From JBLHKE01 sp047619485 (GTDB taxonomy: Bacteria; Verrucomicrobiota; Verrucomicrobiia; Verrucomicrobiales; DEV007), in NCBI GenBank assembly GCA_047619485.1, contig JBLHKE010000070.1:1-17054 (forward strand): a stretch of DNA of 17,054 nt, given 5' to 3'. The translations under genes were made by a program, and so were the position numbers. This document shows positions 9,201-15,145 of the stretch, piece by piece (position 1 is the stretch's first letter; the number at the start of each line of letters is the position of its first letter). Under the pieces are notes generated by a model. That model did not search any database. It was not told where the DNA came from and saw nothing but the letters and a program-made list of their open reading frames with translations.

Positions 9201-10128
9201 TGAGCGCCGCGAACTCTGCTGAAGCTGAGGGATAATTCGCCAACGATCGGCGCTGCGCATCGACGAACTCACCCACCGGGCGGGCAAGCTTGAGTGCCTC
9301 AGCAGGAGCGTTGCCCTCGAGCGCCGCCCGTGCCGCTTTCAGGCCATCGCGCAGCAGTGGGAGGCGCGGCTCCGTGAGATCGCCCGTCGCCTTCGGATGC
9401 GCCAGCTTGAACGCGGCCACCTCTTTCTCCAAGGTATCGATTTCGCCCTCGAGTTCGCCGACCACACGGCCAGCTTGATCGATCCGCTGCTGCGCCTCGC
9501 GCATCTCCCGCTCGCGCTCTTTCTGCTCAGCTTGCAGGCGCCGCGTCAGGCGGGAATTCACCTCCTCCACCGTTCCCTTGACCGCATCGATCAACCGACG
9601 CCCGTTCGACATCGCGCGGAAGGCCGGGCGGTCGAGATCGCCCCGCCAGTTGCGCTGCCCGAGCCCCCGCCGGTTCTGCGTCTCCGATCCGCTATAGAAA
9701 AACGTCCGTTCCTTGAGCAAGATCGCGAGGATGGCACCATTGGCCTGCCCGGTGCGCTTGTCCTGCTGCTTGGCAAACTCCCCCTGGTTTTGCAACCCTT
9801 GCCCGAGCGCATATTCAACCGCCTTCGCCCCGGAATAGTTTCGGCCATCCCGATTGCGGTAGGTCTCGCCACGCGCATCCTCCAACAACAGCACCGTCCA
9901 GTTCAGGGCGTTCTTTCCCAACCAAGACTCGAGCATCGCCAGCGCCTCCGGCTCGATGCCGACATCCCCCTTCACGTAAAGGCGTTGCTCGGCATCCCAA
10001 GATGTCAAAATCTCCGTGCCGCGAGACAATGGACGTGGCGCGCCTCTTGACTGCTGCGCATCAACGCCCAAGAGCGGTACGAATAGAAAACAGACTAGAG
10101 CAAGACGGATACTGGCGAGGCTTCGCAT
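6247..10128 (-). CDS. Giant membrane-anchored coiled-coil protein with possible TPM-like N-terminal domain and Ser/Gly tail (1293 aa)
   Basis: The start ATG at 10126-10128 gives a signal peptide (MRSLASIRLALVCFLFVPLLGVDA, about 24 residues). Residues 38 to about 190 resemble a TPM/YgcG-type domain: a globular alpha/beta region with a NGAILAILLKERTFFYSGSE strand pair followed by an 'AFRAMSNGRRLIDAV' helix. A charged coiled coil follows to about residue 395. The only internal transmembrane segment is at about 399-417 (AMLAMAGAVLALAGFGYFL), followed by RRRR as a cytoplasmic anchor. About 800 residues of Glu/Arg/Leu-rich helix then run to about 1240, with EzrA- or spectrin-like spacing. The final 50 residues (1244-1293) are Ser/Gly/Phe-rich and end in SSGW, much like the GGGG-ASGSW ends of YgcG/TPM membrane proteins. 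A cell-envelope role is likely, but the function is unknown. Automatic pipelines may mislabel it as SMC-like; no ATPase motifs are present. Confidence 0.85.
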   Translation of the reverse strand: MRSLASIRLALVCFLFVPLLGVDAQQSRGAPRPLSRGTEILTSWDAEQRLYVKGDVGIEPEALAMLESWLGKNALNWTVLLLEDARGETYRNRDGRNYSGAKAVEYALGQGLQNQGEFAKQQDKRTGQANGAILAILLKERTFFYSGSETQNRRGLGQRNWRGDLDRPAFRAMSNGRRLIDAVKGTVEEVNSRLTRRLQAEQKEREREMREAQQRIDQAGRVVGELEGEIDTLEKEVAAFKLAHPKATGDLTEPRLPLLRDGLKAARAALEGNAPAEALKLARPVGEFVDAQRRSLANYPSASAEFAALNEEIGKIIPGREGWGSDRLELAREELAKAEVAHALADSSYQTHLESSSEALRSAREELRRAADALRAEMERDEQRQREREAARARARKTAMLAMAGAVLALAGFGYFLNRRRRSFKEASEKLIANWDSGFDDKTDQLFALLDRTTVVVGTEIELPKRGYTGETLRLSKQTIEDVDQLFIMSSTVSRLLAEAREQVYPKYGFQRVYNWFGSSRYRSAMSKLRDEMITFRPEDGVELLIREEMQGKVKKPETLLGNLESCQPFALSFPNLMEEFNRRAARATGALDVIEESWASISNELETVREKLNAAGEFESEIAMESVSDQLFRLENVFTKLIPSAQDDLDRAVKQGGTDPVGALADPLPDARRKSEEAAELCSLVKETRESRFPAMLERMRKLEDGGHGTAWVGYFLKQLSEGAEALATLGVGQGISVEIGQLAIDFEKLEVRCDRATELAARLAGTAGKEIGAVRDAAQKAREEIGVGLELSPEAVLRERGLDPDVLLREAEELRAAASLAIDRGGVDAAEAALDEVARLMKEGLDLVAISRSSFDGHLAEVEKRDRETQSLAAEIGRHTGILDSLKSNYEESALELSAGDPSHPTPGVSVTDHIVKVEHNLQEARERLGESQEAYREARLIEAASLLAHISDLQHRVGGLFGEIREREERIEKMEQANGEMLRKLDGEVASMQPTVAGHRTMRPTVNTFEAAELELDSARRRTETSPGDPFKAGAMLESVESKLERVRSMAQSDRELFDELSRSLQEAASHLAKAKQVSHHAVVDRIPDSRRTGELQEVIEKLIGRHASCEQWLMEPHGDWVSLDREADEIAAYAARSTAEMRGELKKAQAAVAAISSAAGSVREAAGWIGSFGVRIPGSPGANRLHHGRNALMSGDYLTAHRYADDAGRSARQAVAAARNEEDRKRRAAARAAAAARRRSFSSSSSSSSGSSFSFGGGSSSFGGGSSSSGMGSSGFSSGGGSGMGSSGW
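6313..6354 (-). repeat. Two identical 21-base tandem units encoding the Ser/Gly tail
   Basis: The 21-base unit occurs twice without a mismatch at 6313-6333 and 6334-6354. It encodes F-GGG-SSS in the C-terminal tail of the 1293-residue protein. The wider stretch 6253-6405 is low-complexity, and a second short repeat (GAGCTGCCCATCCC) encodes the GMGSS blocks. The exact identity suggests a recent duplication by slippage. Confidence 0.85.
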
Positions 10129-10172
10129 GCGTCTAGATTAGGACAACTCCGCCCCGCATCCAGACAAAGTTC

Positions 10173-10604
10173 GCCTAGGCTGAATGGCACTAGTTTAAGG
10201 ACGTTTCTCGGCGCGTATTAGATAGGTAAGCCGGAGGTTATAAAGCAAGTTGCCGTGCAAGCACCGGAGCCGGGAGGCTGTCGGAAAATCCTGTCGCCGC
10301 AGGCGATGGCGTAACTTCGATTTCAAAATCGAAGAGCAGTGCCTAAGCATGATGTCCGAGCACGATGGGCTTCGATTTTGAAATCGAAGTTACGGCTGAC
10401 CGACTACTAGCGTTCAAGATCTCTGGCTTGGCACTGAAAAATAGGATCAACTCCGTCGATGAGTGCCCCTAAAACTCGTGCTTCATTTGCCCTGGGACAA
10501 AGACTTAAGGTGCATCAGTTGAGGAGTTTGGACTGCTCCATACTATTCTTGGGACTGCCATTCTACCGACACATCTCCTTAAGCTAGTGCCATTATTCCT
10601 AAGC
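10173..10604. mobile_element. Candidate degenerate IS or MITE-like element bounded by inverted ends
   Basis: The 477-base gap 10129-10605 contains inverted ends. Bases 10183-10201 (AATGGCACTAGTTTAAGGA) are the reverse complement of 10576-10594 (TCCTTAAGCTAGTGCCATT) at 18 of 19 positions. Weaker similarity continues outward to about 10173 and 10604 and inward for about ten bases. The spacing is about 410 bases, too short for an intact transposase. On the minus strand at 10404-10469 a short frame reads GALIDGVDPIF and then stops, which might be a transposase remnant, but this is speculative. No target-site duplication is obvious. The right end lies just after the antiporter stop and the left end about 45 bases before the coiled-coil gene start, so the element may affect expression of the latter. 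A long structured RNA closed by a terminal stem is the alternative explanation. Confidence 0.45.
10310..10394. repeat. Perfect 25-base inverted repeat built of two smaller palindromes
   Basis: Bases 10310-10334 are the exact reverse complement of 10370-10394, with a 35-base spacer. Each arm itself contains the near-perfect palindrome CTTCGATTTCAAAATCGAAG (or its complement), with nine-base half sites around two central bases. The segment can therefore fold either as one long hairpin or as two short ones. A further hairpin TCGCC-GCA-GGCGA lies just to the left at 10294-10306. The whole unit sits inside the larger inverted-end element and looks like a REP/BIME-type or nested MITE-type repeat. 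Confidence 0.9.
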
Positions 10605-10605
10605 C

Positions 10606-12459
10606 CTACTCGCCAGAACCGGCCTTGCCGCCGACGGGTAGCGGCGCATTCGCCAACAGGCTGTCGAGATCCTTCAGATTCTGCGCGGCGATACCAACAT
10701 ACATTTCCTCATCCCCGCGGTGCGGTGCGACGTCCGAAATCGCCTTCAATTCGTGCTCCTTAAATCGCCGCGCAGCATCCTTCGCATGATCCGGTTCATG
10801 CCCGAGCGCGACCAGGGTCGCAATGGCACAGTCGAGCGACGAGCCGAGCTGCTCGATGAAAAAATCGATCCCCTCCTCGTGGAGGCGGTAGGCGTGGTCG
10901 CGCGAGCAGGCACGGGCGAGAATTTTCAGATGCGGGAAATGCTTGCCCGAGCTCTCGATGATGCCCATGCACTCGTCCTCGTCATCGATCGCGATCACCA
11001 GCAACTCCGCATCCTCCGCCCCCGCGGCCTTCAGCAGCCGCGGGCGTGTCGCATCGCCGTAGTAGCATTTCAACCCGAGCCGGCGCACGAATTCTACATG
11101 ATCGCTGTCACGCTCCAATACGGTGGGCATGTGCCCGGCGCTGCGCAGCAGGCGGATGATCGGGTGCCCGAACCGGCCGAACCCGACCAGCAGCACTCTC
11201 GAGTGGTGGTTCTCCACGTCTGACTCGCGCGCCTCTTGCGCCCCATCCTCGGTCGTCCGCAGCCGCGGGAGAATCACTTTTTGCACCAGCAACAACAGCG
11301 GCGGCGCAAGCGCCATCGACAACGCCACCGCGGCGATCATCTGGGCGGCCGTCTCCTGCCCGATGACACCATTCAGCACCGCGTAGCTACCCAGCACGAA
11401 TGCGAACTCGCCGCCCTGCGCCAAGGCGACGGCAAACAACAGCCGCTGGTCAAATGACATCCCAAAGAATTTGCCCAACCCGTAGAGCACGACAAATTTC
11501 AGCCCGATCAGGGCGATGACCATCAACCCGATCGTCAGCGGTTGCGCCGCGATCAGGGCGAAGTCGATGCTCGCACCGACCGCTAGGAAAAACACCGCGA
11601 GCAACAGCGCCTTGAACGGCTCGATATCGCTCTCCAGCTCGTGACGATACTCACTGCTGGCGAGCATCACGCCAGCGACAAAGGTGCCGAGTGCAGGCGA
11701 CAGCCCGACCGCGTCCATCAACAGCGCGATCCCCACCACCAGCGCCACCGTCGTCGCCGTGAGCGCTTCGGTCACTTTCAATGAGGCCACCCAGCGCAAC
11801 CAGGGAGTCAGGAGGAAGCGCCCGACCACCACGATAAGGGCGATCGCCCCGACGATGACCAGGCCTTTGCTCCAAGCCGGCAGCGTATCGATCCACGGCA
11901 CCCCCGCCCCGTGGCCATCCCCATCAGCGACCGGATGAGGCATCGACGCCAGCAACGGCAGCAGCGCGATCATCGGGATCACCACAATATCTTGGAACAG
12001 CAACACCGCGAAGCTCTGGGTGCCAGAGCTGGCGTCGTTCAAGCCTCGCTCGCGCAAGTTCTGCATGACGATCGCGGTCGACGAAAGCGCCAGGATCATC
12101 CCGATCGCGAGCGCCTCGCGCCAATCCACCCGCAGCAACATCGCCGCCGCGGACAGGGCGAAAGTCGAGAACAACACCTGCAAGCCACCCACGCCGAGGA
12201 TGGGTCCACGCATTTTCCACAGCCGCGAGAGATCGATCTCCAGACCGATCACGAACAGCATCAATACGACGCCGAACTCGGCAAAGTGCATCACCGCCTC
12301 AGGATCCCCACCGATCAGACCGGTGGCCGATGGTCCAATGATGGCGCCGACGATGAGGTAGCCGAGCACGGCTCCCAGCCCGAGCCTGCGACCGAGAGGC
12401 GCGGCGATAGCCGCCGCCGCGAGATAGATGAGGCAGTTTAGAAAGAGGTGAGTGTCCAT
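10606..12459 (-). CDS. kefC: KefB/KefC-like monovalent cation:proton antiporter (CPA2 family) with RCK domain
   Basis: This 617-residue inner-membrane protein exchanges K+ (or Na+) for protons. Residues 1 to about 400 hold roughly a dozen hydrophobic helices of the Na+/H+ exchanger fold, including RLGLGAVLGYLIVG, FAEFGVVLMLFVIGLEID, ALSSTAIVMQ and AVLLFQDI. The HELESDIEPFKALLLAVFF segment is nearly the Kef loop. A TrkA-N/RCK domain follows, with the nucleotide-binding GFGRFG at 426-431 and YGDATR near 475. The length matches E. coli KefC (620). The C-terminal RCK half is less Kef-like: FFIEQLGSSLDCAI stands where Kef proteins have a different acidic block, so glutathione gating should not be assumed. 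No kefF-like partner gene is nearby. The start ATG at 12457-12459 fits the MDxHxFxxxLIYL N-terminus of the family. It lies 68 bases downstream of pseudopilin gene D on the same strand. Confidence 0.93.
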   Translation of the reverse strand: MDTHLFLNCLIYLAAAAIAAPLGRRLGLGAVLGYLIVGAIIGPSATGLIGGDPEAVMHFAEFGVVLMLFVIGLEIDLSRLWKMRGPILGVGGLQVLFSTFALSAAAMLLRVDWREALAIGMILALSSTAIVMQNLRERGLNDASSGTQSFAVLLFQDIVVIPMIALLPLLASMPHPVADGDGHGAGVPWIDTLPAWSKGLVIVGAIALIVVVGRFLLTPWLRWVASLKVTEALTATTVALVVGIALLMDAVGLSPALGTFVAGVMLASSEYRHELESDIEPFKALLLAVFFLAVGASIDFALIAAQPLTIGLMVIALIGLKFVVLYGLGKFFGMSFDQRLLFAVALAQGGEFAFVLGSYAVLNGVIGQETAAQMIAAVALSMALAPPLLLLVQKVILPRLRTTEDGAQEARESDVENHHSRVLLVGFGRFGHPIIRLLRSAGHMPTVLERDSDHVEFVRRLGLKCYYGDATRPRLLKAAGAEDAELLVIAIDDEDECMGIIESSGKHFPHLKILARACSRDHAYRLHEEGIDFFIEQLGSSLDCAIATLVALGHEPDHAKDAARRFKEHELKAISDVAPHRGDEEMYVGIAAQNLKDLDSLLANAPLPVGGKAGSGE

Positions 12460-12527
12460 GGATCAGAACACCCCTAACCTATCTCATGCCACGATGAAAT
12501 CCGCAATGAGCCCGTCGCCTGCGACTG

Positions 12528-13211
12528 TTACAAACCCTTCTCGTAACGACGGATTTGACCGTTGTAAGCGTCAACCTGCAAGGTGACGAAGTCCGGCGGC
12601 AATTCCTTGCTACCGGTGAGGCTCTCTTTGGCGATCGTGACGAACCACTGCTGGATTCGCCCCCCGCTCGCCATGCTCGTGGATCCGTCGGGGCGGAAAT
12701 AGAAGGCTTTGTATTCGGCTTGGTCAACGCGAGGAATCTCGTCGCCGGTCTCCTCCGACGCGGTGTTCCCGTCGATGTCGCTCAGTTCAAACAGGGAGCT
12801 GTATTTCGTATCTGCGCTGAAGATAATCCCCGGCGGCAGCTGTTTGACGTCGAAGAGCGGTTCGATCTTGGCCGCATTCACATCCCGATGATCGGATGGG
12901 TCGCGCACCCGCTTGACCGCCTGGTAAGCTCGGTAGGCGATTTTCGAATTTGGCTGTTCAGGATCGCTGTACTGGTAGAAACGGAATTCGATCGGGTAGT
13001 TGTCGCGCTGGGCCGCAGCGTGGGCGCGGGCGAGATCCCGTTCGAACTCGTCCGAGGACTGCGTCATCTTCGAACTCTTGAGAACGCCGTTGAGCGCCGG
13101 GACGGCCATGGTGGCGATGATCGCGATCACCGCTAACACGACCATGATCTCGATCAGGGTGAATGCCGAAACTCTAGGGCGAGCCTTGCTTGCTGGGTAC
13201 TTCGATTTCAT
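12528..13211 (-). CDS. Pseudopilin, GspH/G-like; resembles Verru_Chthon cassette protein D
   Basis: The ATG at 13209-13211 gives a 227-residue protein with a typical prepilin leader: MKSKYPASKARPRVSA, then cleavage before FTLIEIMVVLAVIAIIATMAVPAL. Glu is at mature position 5 and a hydrophobic helix follows. Ala rather than Gly precedes the cleavage site. A longer in-frame version starting at 13295 would overlap the end of gene C and put the leader in mid-protein, so it is rejected. The C-terminal part is a beta-rich soluble domain ending in VDAYNGQIRRYEKGL, and its 'FYFRPDGSTS' strand is typical of GspH-type minor pseudopilins. It would be processed by prepilin peptidase and join a type II secretion or pilus-like tip. 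Gene C ends 25 bases upstream. The start is preceded by a C-rich tract on the mRNA instead of a Shine-Dalgarno sequence. Confidence 0.88.
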   Translation of the reverse strand: MKSKYPASKARPRVSAFTLIEIMVVLAVIAIIATMAVPALNGVLKSSKMTQSSDEFERDLARAHAAAQRDNYPIEFRFYQYSDPEQPNSKIAYRAYQAVKRVRDPSDHRDVNAAKIEPLFDVKQLPPGIIFSADTKYSSLFELSDIDGNTASEETGDEIPRVDQAEYKAFYFRPDGSTSMASGGRIQQWFVTIAKESLTGSKELPPDFVTLQVDAYNGQIRRYEKGL

Positions 13212-13214
13212 GAC

Positions 13215-13233
13215 GGGTTGGGGGGGGTTGGGG
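13215..13233 (-). promoter_or_regulatory. C-rich tract in front of pseudopilin gene D
   Basis: On the plus strand, G runs of 3, 8 and 4 (13215-13217, 13220-13227, 13230-13233) are separated by TT. On the mRNA of gene D these are C runs, and the C8 run begins 8 bases before the ATG. The plus strand matches a G-quadruplex pattern if the G8 run supplies two tracts. Equivalent C-rich tracts precede genes C and B. The function is unknown. Confidence 0.55.
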
Positions 13234-13236
13234 CTT

Positions 13237-14367
13237 CTAGCTCGAGGTGCGGCTCCATCCAGCTCCCCGCAGAGGCACTGTCTGGTTAAAGACACGGAAG
13301 CTGACTTTCTTGTTGTCGAGGGAATCCCTCATCTCGTCCAGGTCATCGGTGAAGCTCTGGTAGTTGGTGTATCTTTCAAACCGCGTCTTCGGGACGAAGG
13401 CGGGCATGCTCGTGTCCCCACCATTCAGCTGCTGGTAGCGGATCATCGATTTCTCATCGACGGCGACCATGGTGATCTCGATCAGTGGCGGGAGCAGATT
13501 CTTGCTGTAAGCCGCTCGCGAGTAGATACTACTGCTGTTGGCATACTGCCATTCGCGCGAATCGTAGGTGTAGTCGTCGCTCAAAATTTTCAGGTTCGAA
13601 TCGTTCTGCACATCCGGAAATTTCGGCAGGAAAAACACGGCGATGATATTGTCCGCGATCGGGCGGACCACCGTCCCACCATCGAACTCGGCTCCGACTC
13701 CGATCGAAGGCTCGAACCATTTCCTGACACCCACGGCATCAACTCCTGCTTCTTTGATGCCACTGAGATAGACTAAGAGCTTGTCCGTGGGTGGACGAAA
13801 TTCCATCAGGCGGAAGCGGTAGCGCGGTTTCGTCTGCTCGCTGAGGAAGCTAGGTTTGAAGCTGCTGTCCTCACCATACTCGACAAAGTAGCCCCTCGAG
13901 TTGAGCAGATCGTTGAGCTGCGAGTTCTCCGATTTCGTCCCGAAGCCTCCAGGGATCTGGAAGAAGATCGCGTGCCCGGTGCGATTATCCGCCCCGCTAG
14001 CGTTGCCGAGCAATGTAGAGGAAGGCCCGCAGATGAAATGCAGATCCGACTGCCGCTGGTAGCGCTTCGGAACTTGTAGATTGTTCTGATCCGGAACTGA
14101 TAGCCCGTTGCCGTAGTCGTAATCGTAGTAGGTATTGAGCGTCGCTTGCGTCAGGTTGCGGGTGACGGCATCGAAGGCCACCCGCGCTTCGCGAAATTGT
14201 GAGACCCTGGTGCGTGCCACGTTCCAAGTCTTTTGAACTTGGTCGACCATCTGGAAAACCATCACCATCAGCAGCGAGAGCACCGCCATCGATACGAGGA
14301 GTTCGATGAGGGTGAACGCCTGGCGCACATTTCCTTTCGACCGTTGAGATATTATTTCTGTCTGCAT
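13237..14367 (-). CDS. Pseudopilin, GspJ-like; resembles Verru_Chthon cassette protein C
   Basis: This 376-residue protein starts at ATG 14365-14367 with a short leader (MQTEIISQRSKGNVRQA) followed by FTLIELLVSMAVLSLLMVMVFQMV. This is the prepilin cleavage/methylation motif, with Glu5 and Ala before the cut. The mature part has a helix (QKTWNVARTRVSQFREARVAFDAVTRNLTQ, interrupted here only for description) and a long beta-rich domain of GspJ type. It is larger than a usual GspJ (about 200 residues), as expected for the verrucomicrobial version. The blocks YDYDYG near residue 80 and RYRFRLMEFRPPTDKLLVY near 195 fit the family as I remember it. It would be a minor pseudopilin acting with B and D. 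Gene B ends 69 bases upstream. A C-rich stretch (C4 beginning 8 bases before the ATG) takes the place of a Shine-Dalgarno sequence. Confidence 0.87.
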   Translation of the reverse strand: MQTEIISQRSKGNVRQAFTLIELLVSMAVLSLLMVMVFQMVDQVQKTWNVARTRVSQFREARVAFDAVTRNLTQATLNTYYDYDYGNGLSVPDQNNLQVPKRYQRQSDLHFICGPSSTLLGNASGADNRTGHAIFFQIPGGFGTKSENSQLNDLLNSRGYFVEYGEDSSFKPSFLSEQTKPRYRFRLMEFRPPTDKLLVYLSGIKEAGVDAVGVRKWFEPSIGVGAEFDGGTVVRPIADNIIAVFFLPKFPDVQNDSNLKILSDDYTYDSREWQYANSSSIYSRAAYSKNLLPPLIEITMVAVDEKSMIRYQQLNGGDTSMPAFVPKTRFERYTNYQSFTDDLDEMRDSLDNKKVSFRVFNQTVPLRGAGWSRTSS

Positions 14368-14436
14368 GTTTTTCTGGGGATGTCGGGTGGGGGTAGATTG
14401 CGCCTGAAAGTCCCAGACGGCGCAAATTTAGGAAAA

Positions 14437-14946
14437 CTAGAAGCCTTTCGCTTGTTGCGCCGATTCAGTCATGACGGTCAGGCTAGAGAAACTGGTGTAT
14501 TCTTTCTTTTCGGCGGTCTCGCCAAAATTAATCGAACCTCCACCGCGCTTTCTCGCAATCTTCACAACCACCCGGTGCACGAAATCATATTCTGGTTTGA
14601 GGCGCGGTAGGACGTGCTCCTCTTCGTCGACCTCGACCTTGGCCGTGTAGACCACCTTCGGTTTCTCGCCGAGCGTTAGCCGGTTGCCTTCACCGTCAAA
14701 GTAATGAAGGCCTTGTTCCCACTCGTCAACGTCGTCCCACGCGGTCATCTGCACCTCGCCGAGCAGCTGCTGGGCGATGCGGATCTCGGCCATCTTGTCG
14801 GCCGCCTCGTTGACGGTGTTGAGACCCGTCGGGATCATGCCGAGCAGAGCCACCATCACCGTGGCGACAATGCCGACGGCGACGACAATCTCAACTAGAC
14901 TGAATCCTGAGTTGCGTGCGCCGGGGGAATAAAGATTGGTTTTCAT
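14437..14946 (-). CDS. Pseudopilin, GspI/PilV-like; resembles Verru_Chthon cassette protein B
   Basis: ATG 14944-14946 gives 169 residues. An in-frame TTG two codons upstream (14952) is a less likely start. The leader MKTNLYSPGARNSG precedes the cleavage site, followed by FSLVEIVVAVGIVATVMVALLGMIPTG with Glu5 and the canonical Gly before the cut. After the helix (NTVNEAADKMAEIRIAQQLL) comes a compact beta domain of GspI/PilV type. It is the first of the three pseudopilin genes in transcription order. In the cassettes I recall, a larger GspK-like protein A precedes B, but none lies in the 199 bases upstream. On the mRNA a run of eight C residues lies 10 bases before the ATG. The product is probably an inner-membrane pseudopilin processed by prepilin peptidase. 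Confidence 0.87.
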   Translation of the reverse strand: MKTNLYSPGARNSGFSLVEIVVAVGIVATVMVALLGMIPTGLNTVNEAADKMAEIRIAQQLLGEVQMTAWDDVDEWEQGLHYFDGEGNRLTLGEKPKVVYTAKVEVDEEEHVLPRLKPEYDFVHRVVVKIARKRGGGSINFGETAEKKEYTSFSSLTVMTESAQQAKGF

Positions 14947-15017
14947 TCTCAATTATGGGGGGGGTTAGCGAATTCCGCTATGACTTGCTCAAACTTAACG
15001 GCTTACGCGCTTGATTC

Positions 15018-15034
15018 GGGGACTTACCGTCCCC
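15018..15034. other. Stem-loop between secreted protein gene and pseudopilin genes
   Basis: GGGGAC (15018-15023) pairs perfectly with GTCCCC (15029-15034) across loop TTACC. On the minus strand it is about 110 bases beyond the stop of the secreted protein gene and about 70 bases before gene B, in the putative leader of the pseudopilin transcript. No T-run follows, so it may be a leader hairpin rather than a terminator. Confidence 0.4.
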
Positions 15035-15051
15035 TATCTGCATCAAGTTAG

Positions 15052-15080
15052 AATATACAATGCATATACGCAAGCCTGAA
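15052..15080 (-). promoter_or_regulatory. Possible promoter of the pseudopilin B-C-D unit
   Basis: Read on the minus strand, TTCAGG (15075-15080) is followed after 17 bases by TATATT (15052-15057, 5/6 to TATAAT). The -35 match is weak. The stretch 15050-15070 is clearly AT-rich in a GC-rich region and lies in the only sizeable gap upstream of gene B, which favours a promoter. The leader would be about 100 bases and would include the 15018-15034 hairpin. Confidence 0.3.
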
Positions 15081-15145
15081 TAGCAGTTTCCTCACCTCAC
15101 CTCTGAGATCAAACGCAAACCCGGTCTTGGTGTTGGTCTTTCCCC

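Noticed and set aside
6247..10128. SMC/chromosome-partition function for the coiled-coil protein
   Set aside because: There is no Walker A/B or ABC signature, and a signal peptide plus a transmembrane helix places it in the envelope.
10129..10605. tmRNA, RNase P RNA or group II intron in the 477-base gap
   Set aside because: No conserved sequence blocks of these RNAs were seen, and inverted ends with nested palindromes fit a mobile or repeat element better.
11911..12441. 176-codon frame opposite the antiporter
   Set aside because: It is a low-complexity His/Gln/Arg-rich shadow of membrane-helix codons.
13212..13295. Longer N-terminus for pseudopilin D
   Set aside because: It overlaps the 3' end of gene C and would bury the prepilin leader 28 residues into the protein.
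14947..14952. TTG start two codons upstream of pseudopilin B
   Set aside because: ATG 14946 gives a standard leader, and the extension adds nothing.
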